NCBI GenBank assembly: GCA_038230595.1
Contig: JBBRMY010000122.1
Location: forward strand, 1-7,640
DNA: 7,640 nucleotides
DNA from: JBBRMY01 sp038230595
Lineage (GTDB): Bacteria > Bacteroidota > Ignavibacteria > Tepidaquicellales > Tepidaquicellaceae
Direction of reading: 5' to 3'
Shown here: positions 5,872 to 7,640 of the stretch, in pieces
Layout: each line of letters starts with the position of its first letter
Position numbering within the stretch: the first letter of the stretch is position 1
Made by a program: the position numbers and the translations under genes
The notes under the pieces: model-generated
What the model was told of the DNA's origin: nothing
Seen by the model: only the letters and a program-made list of their open reading frames with translations
The model's database searches: none

Positions 5872-6783
5872 ATGACTTATTTTAAGAATATTGCTATTAT
5901 AGCATTTTTTTGTGTATCTATTAATAATGCTTTTTCGCAGGGTGAAGATCTTGATAATTTTTCTTTGAAATCAATGCCTAACTGGACATGGACCGGTGTT
6001 GAAATGAAATATTCACATGAAACAGATAATAAGGAGAATGGATTTGCAGATGTTTACTCACTCTCCCCTGTCCGTGCAAGCTCACATATCGGAACAATAA
6101 TAAAAAATGAGCCAATGCTGTTTAATGCCGGAAGCTTTTTAAATGTCATGCTTAAAGGTGTTTCAAATGATGTAAGTGTAAAGCTTGAATTACTTTATGA
6201 TGTTGATAACAATGGAAAGTATTCTCCGGATGTTGATATAATGCTTACTACAAAGCCCATCTCAATGAATTTTAATGGATGGAAAGAGATAAAAGTAAAG
6301 CTTGATGAAGATAATTTTCAATTGATCTCTAACTACAAAGATGATTTTACAATAACTGAAGAAGATGCAATAGCTGTACAGTTGGAATTTGAAGCAGGGA
6401 AAAATTATAAGGAATCAAAATTTGAATCAGGTATTGCTTTAATTTCACAGATCCCTAATAAAGAAAATCTAACCGGATTTAAAAAGAAAGACACAGCAGA
6501 TGAAAATCAGATCATAGCAGACTCTTACTTTAAAGCTAAAAATTTTCCAAATCCATTTAATCCTACTACAACAATAGCTTTTACATTGCCTGAAGCTACA
6601 AGCGTAACAATAACAATTTATGATCGTTTGGGAAGAGAAGTTACAGACCTTCTGAACTCCAGCTTATCAGCCGGCTATCATACAGTAGAGTTTAATGCAG
6701 CAACAATGCCAAGCGGAATTTATTTCTACCGTATCAAAACCCCGGACAGAACCGAAGTTAGAAAAATGTTATTATCGAAATGA
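5872..6783 (+). CDS. Secreted protein with type IX sorting domain, cargo of unknown function
   Basis: This 303-residue protein has a signal peptide (about 1-22, ending NNAFS-QG), a unique cargo region (about 24-200) and a type IX secretion C-terminal domain (about 214-303) with FPNPFNP at 225-231, VTITIYDRLGREV, LSAGYHTVEF, PSGIYFYRI and the basic end VRKMLLSK. The protein should cross the inner membrane by Sec and the outer membrane by the type IX machinery, then lose its tail. The cargo region is rich in alternating hydrophobic residues, suggesting a beta-sandwich. It contains DVDNNGKYSPD at 110-120, which fits a calcium-binding loop of the DxDxNG type. I do not recognise the cargo as a known enzyme. 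No start-proximal Shine-Dalgarno is seen. It follows the 130-residue tail protein by 52 bases. A hairpin overlaps its stop codon. Confidence 0.85.
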   Translation: MTYFKNIAIIAFFCVSINNAFSQGEDLDNFSLKSMPNWTWTGVEMKYSHETDNKENGFADVYSLSPVRASSHIGTIIKNEPMLFNAGSFLNVMLKGVSNDVSVKLELLYDVDNNGKYSPDVDIMLTTKPISMNFNGWKEIKVKLDEDNFQLISNYKDDFTITEEDAIAVQLEFEAGKNYKESKFESGIALISQIPNKENLTGFKKKDTADENQIIADSYFKAKNFPNPFNPTTTIAFTLPEATSVTITIYDRLGREVTDLLNSSLSAGYHTVEFNAATMPSGIYFYRIKTPDRTEVRKMLLSK

Positions 6784-6812
6784 CAAACAATTGTCTTTGA
6801 CAATTATTTGTC
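6782..6812. repeat. Long AT-rich inverted repeat overlapping the stop codon
   Basis: GACAAA (6782-6787) pairs with TTTGTC (6807-6812), and AATTGTC (6789-6795) pairs with GACAATT (6799-6805) around a TTT loop. One C-A mismatch (6788/6806) interrupts a stem of 13 pairs. The first two bases are the last two of the TGA stop codon. No T-run follows. Confidence 0.55.
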
Positions 6813-6813
6813 A

Positions 6814-6836
6814 TCCTCGAATACTTTTATCGAGGA
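6814..6836. repeat. Hairpin repeat family A, copy 2 (intact)
   Basis: TCCTCGA (6814-6820), loop ATACTTTTA, TCGAGGA (6830-6836): perfect 7-bp stem. Relative to the inferred family form TCCCCGA/TCGGGGA, one pair has changed from C-G to T-A on both sides. The shared block with the copy at 7067-7126 runs from 6807 to 6866. Confidence 0.7.
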
Positions 6837-6853
6837 CTGTTGCGAAGCAACGG
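6837..6853. repeat. Hairpin repeat family B, copy 1
   Basis: CTGTTGC (6837-6843), loop GAA, GCAACGG (6847-6853): 7-bp stem with one T-G wobble. It follows family A directly, as the second copy does at 7095, and is followed in both copies by an AAGCTTT(T)GCTTTT stretch. Confidence 0.55.
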
Positions 6854-6876
6854 AAGCTTTGCTTTTCTTGATCTCT

Positions 6877-6902
6877 CGTTCCTACACTCCTGTGTGGGAA
6901 CG
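6877..6902. repeat. Hairpin repeat family C, copy 1
   Basis: CGTTCCTACAC (6877-6887), loop TCCT, GTGTGGGAACG (6892-6902): an 11-bp stem with one T-G wobble. The copy at 7032 has G-C in place of the A-T pair second from the loop, so the stem is maintained by paired changes. Confidence 0.7.
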
Positions 6903-6935
6903 TAATCAAGCTCTTTACAAATGTATAAATCTACT

Positions 6936-6961
6936 CGTTACGATGCTCCAGCTTCGTAACG
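6936..6961. repeat. Hairpin repeat family D, copy 2
   Basis: CGTTACGA (6936-6943), loop TGCTCCAGCT, TCGTAACG (6954-6961): perfect 8-bp stem. It is part of a 78-base block (6930-7007) repeated at 7152-7229 with one difference, which also includes the terminator hairpin. Confidence 0.7.
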
Positions 6962-6968
6962 TTTAAAG

Positions 6969-7007
6969 AAAAAGCTCAAAGATCTCTACAATCTTTGAGC
7001 TTTTTTT
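6969..7007 (+). terminator. Intrinsic terminator (family E, copy 1) for the type IX-tailed genes
   Basis: AAAAAGCTCAAAGAT (6969-6983) and ATCTTTGAGCTTTTT (6991-7005) form a perfect 15-bp stem around the 7-base loop CTCTACA, ending in seven Ts (7001-7007). This is a textbook rho-independent terminator on the plus strand, where it would end transcription of the gene stopping at 6783. The A-run on the left arm also makes it work on the minus strand. Confidence 0.85.
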
Positions 7008-7031
7008 ATATCCATTCTGCTCTCAACTTCT

Positions 7032-7057
7032 CGTTCCTACGCTCTTGCGTGGGAACG
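7032..7057. repeat. Hairpin repeat family C, copy 2
   Basis: CGTTCCTACGC (7032-7042), loop TCTT, GCGTGGGAACG (7047-7057): 11-bp stem with the same T-G wobble as copy 1 and a compensated pair near the loop. In this half of the spacer it precedes family A, whereas in the other half it follows families A and B. Confidence 0.7.
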
Positions 7058-7073
7058 CAAACAAACTTTGTCA

Positions 7074-7096
7074 TCCCCGAATGCTTTTATCAGATC
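7074..7096. repeat. Hairpin repeat family A, copy 3 (right arm decayed)
   Basis: TCCCCGA (7074-7080) and loop ATGCTTTTA (7081-7089) are intact, but the expected right arm TCGGGGA is replaced by TCAGATC (7090-7096), leaving little pairing. The flanking bases TTTGTCA are identical to those before copy 2. Confidence 0.6.
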
Positions 7097-7113
7097 TGTT
7101 GCGAAGCATCAGA
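7095..7113. repeat. Hairpin repeat family B, copy 2
   Basis: TCTGTTGC (7095-7102), loop GAA, GCATCAGA (7106-7113): an 8-bp stem with one T-T mismatch. The core TGTTGCGAAGCA is identical to copy 1; the outer pairs differ but still match each other. Confidence 0.5.
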
Positions 7114-7157
7114 AGCTTTTGCTTTTAAAAATTTCTTTTCAAATATACAAGTCTACT

Positions 7158-7183
7158 CGTTACGATGCTCCAGCTTCGTAACG
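7158..7183. repeat. Hairpin repeat family D, copy 3
   Basis: CGTTACGA (7158-7165), loop TGCTCCAGCT, TCGTAACG (7176-7183), identical to the copy at 6936 and part of the same 78-base duplicated block (here 7152-7229). Confidence 0.7.
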
Positions 7184-7190
7184 TTTAAAG

Positions 7191-7227
7191 AAAAAGCTCA
7201 AAGATCTCTACAATCCTTGAGCTTTTT
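7191..7227 (-). terminator. Intrinsic terminator (family E, copy 2) for the beta-propeller gene
   Basis: The arms 7191-7205 and 7213-7227 form the same 15-bp stem and CTCTACA-complement loop as the copy at 6969, with one changed base (C at 7216). Read on the plus strand this gives an A-C mismatch; read on the minus strand it is a G-U wobble, so pairing is kept in that direction. On the minus strand the stem begins about 20 bases after the TAG stop at 7251-7253 and ends in TTTTTCTTTAAA, so it should terminate the beta-propeller gene. It can also catch plus-strand read-through. Confidence 0.75.
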
Positions 7228-7250
7228 TTTATTCCCATTTACATCACATA

Positions 7251-7640
7251 CTATGGATTCGTCGTTACCCCTGCCGGAAATGATCCCATCTCCACTTTCC
7301 TTGGGAGAAGTGTTAAGTCAGACATTCTGATAAATCTTGAGATCCCAATTTTGTAACTACCAACTGTGGGATGGTGACCATCCTGTCCTGACTGTGTTTC
7401 ACAGGCGATAATGGCATACTGTCCGTCTGCTGTAAAGTCCACACCGTGTGGTTGAATTCCTATTGCATTAAATGTTTGTACGACTGAATTTGTTGAAGCT
7501 TTTATTACACTTACTGTGTTTGAGTTTCTGTTACATACAAAAATATTTTGACCGTCTCTTGAAAACTTCATTAATAAGGGATTTGCTCCAACTGTTATTG
7601 TTTGTATAAATGAAAGGTCAGATGCATTGTAAACTTTCAC
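7251..7640 (-). CDS. YVTN-type beta-propeller protein, C-terminal fragment (runs off the right edge)
   Basis: The last 129 codons lie in the window; the frame is open to the right edge, where the first codon is GTG for an internal Val rather than a demonstrated start. Two propeller-blade repeats are visible: GANPLLMKFSRDGQNIFVCN followed by RNSNTVSVIKASTNSVV (19-54), and GIQPHGVDFTADGQYAIIAC (61-80). The pattern of a turn, then NP/QPHG, then F(S/T)xDGxxxxV is that of YVTN/lactonase-like beta-propellers, usually secreted or periplasmic proteins of unknown or binding function. A His/Gly-rich stretch (SGQDGHHPTVGSYK, 84-97) may be a loop or metal-binding site. The protein ends without a type IX tail, at GVTTNP. 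The N-terminus, and therefore any signal peptide, is outside the window. It converges on the type IX-tailed gene across the repeat-rich spacer. Confidence 0.8.
   Translation of the reverse strand: MKVYNASDLSFIQTITVGANPLLMKFSRDGQNIFVCNRNSNTVSVIKASTNSVVQTFNAIGIQPHGVDFTADGQYAIIACETQSGQDGHHPTVGSYKIGISRFIRMSDLTLLPRKVEMGSFPAGVTTNP

Noticed and set aside
6784..7250. CRISPR array or attachment site
   Set aside because: The repeats differ in sequence from one another and change order, with no regular spacer length and no cas genes nearby. No integrase, tRNA or direct-repeat pair marks an attachment site.
6784..7250. Insertion sequence remnant
   Set aside because: There is no transposase fragment in any frame and no terminal inverted repeats bounding the region; the palindromes are internal and multiple.
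6995..7330. Open frame of 111 codons on the plus strand
   Set aside because: It starts inside the first E terminator, crosses hairpin copies C, A, B, D and E, and overlaps the 3' end of the beta-propeller gene on the other strand. Its translation is simply the repeats read as codons.
7638..7640. GTG at the right edge as a start codon of the beta-propeller protein
   Set aside because: The frame is open at the window edge and the sequence begins mid-blade, so this is an internal Val, not a start.

Overview
The window is AT-rich with compact genes, almost no Shine-Dalgarno sequences and one good Bacteroidota-type promoter (TTG, 20 bases, TAATTTTG). Two secreted proteins end in the FPNPFNP-type C-terminal domain used for type IX secretion. 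This combination suggests a Bacteroidota/Ignavibacteriota-like bacterium, and the exact FPNPFNP form is especially common in Ignavibacteria and relatives. This is an inference from motifs, not from a search.

Layout. Positions 1-96 (minus) hold the first 32 codons of a lipoprotein that continues outside the window. A 128-base divergent spacer separates it from an LptF/LptG-family lipopolysaccharide export permease (225-1328, plus, TTG start). That gene converges on a small DUF3467 protein (1448-1795, minus), with a perfect 10-bp hairpin between them. After a divergent spacer come three plus-strand genes: a PfkB-family kinase (1939-2862), the recombination protein RecO (2928-3629) and a Do/DegP-type periplasmic protease with two PDZ domains (3713-5236). 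A 190-base spacer with two hairpin repeats follows. Next is a pair of type IX-tailed secreted proteins: one of 130 residues that is almost only signal peptide plus sorting domain (5427-5819), and one of 303 residues (5872-6783). The window ends with the C-terminal part of a YVTN-type beta-propeller protein on the minus strand (7251-7640).

The most unusual part is the 467-base spacer 6784-7250. It is built from short hairpin families (called A, B, C, D and E here), each present twice and in a different order in the two halves. Family A recurs after the permease gene and family D after the protease gene. In A, C and D, base changes in one arm are matched by changes in the other, so the stems appear to be preserved. 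Family E is a strong intrinsic terminator, one copy serving each of the two converging genes.

The genes do not form one pathway. Most concern the cell envelope: lipopolysaccharide transport, periplasmic protein quality control, lipoprotein and type IX secreted proteins. RecO and the kinase are housekeeping. I see no phage, CRISPR, transposase, tRNA or rRNA.
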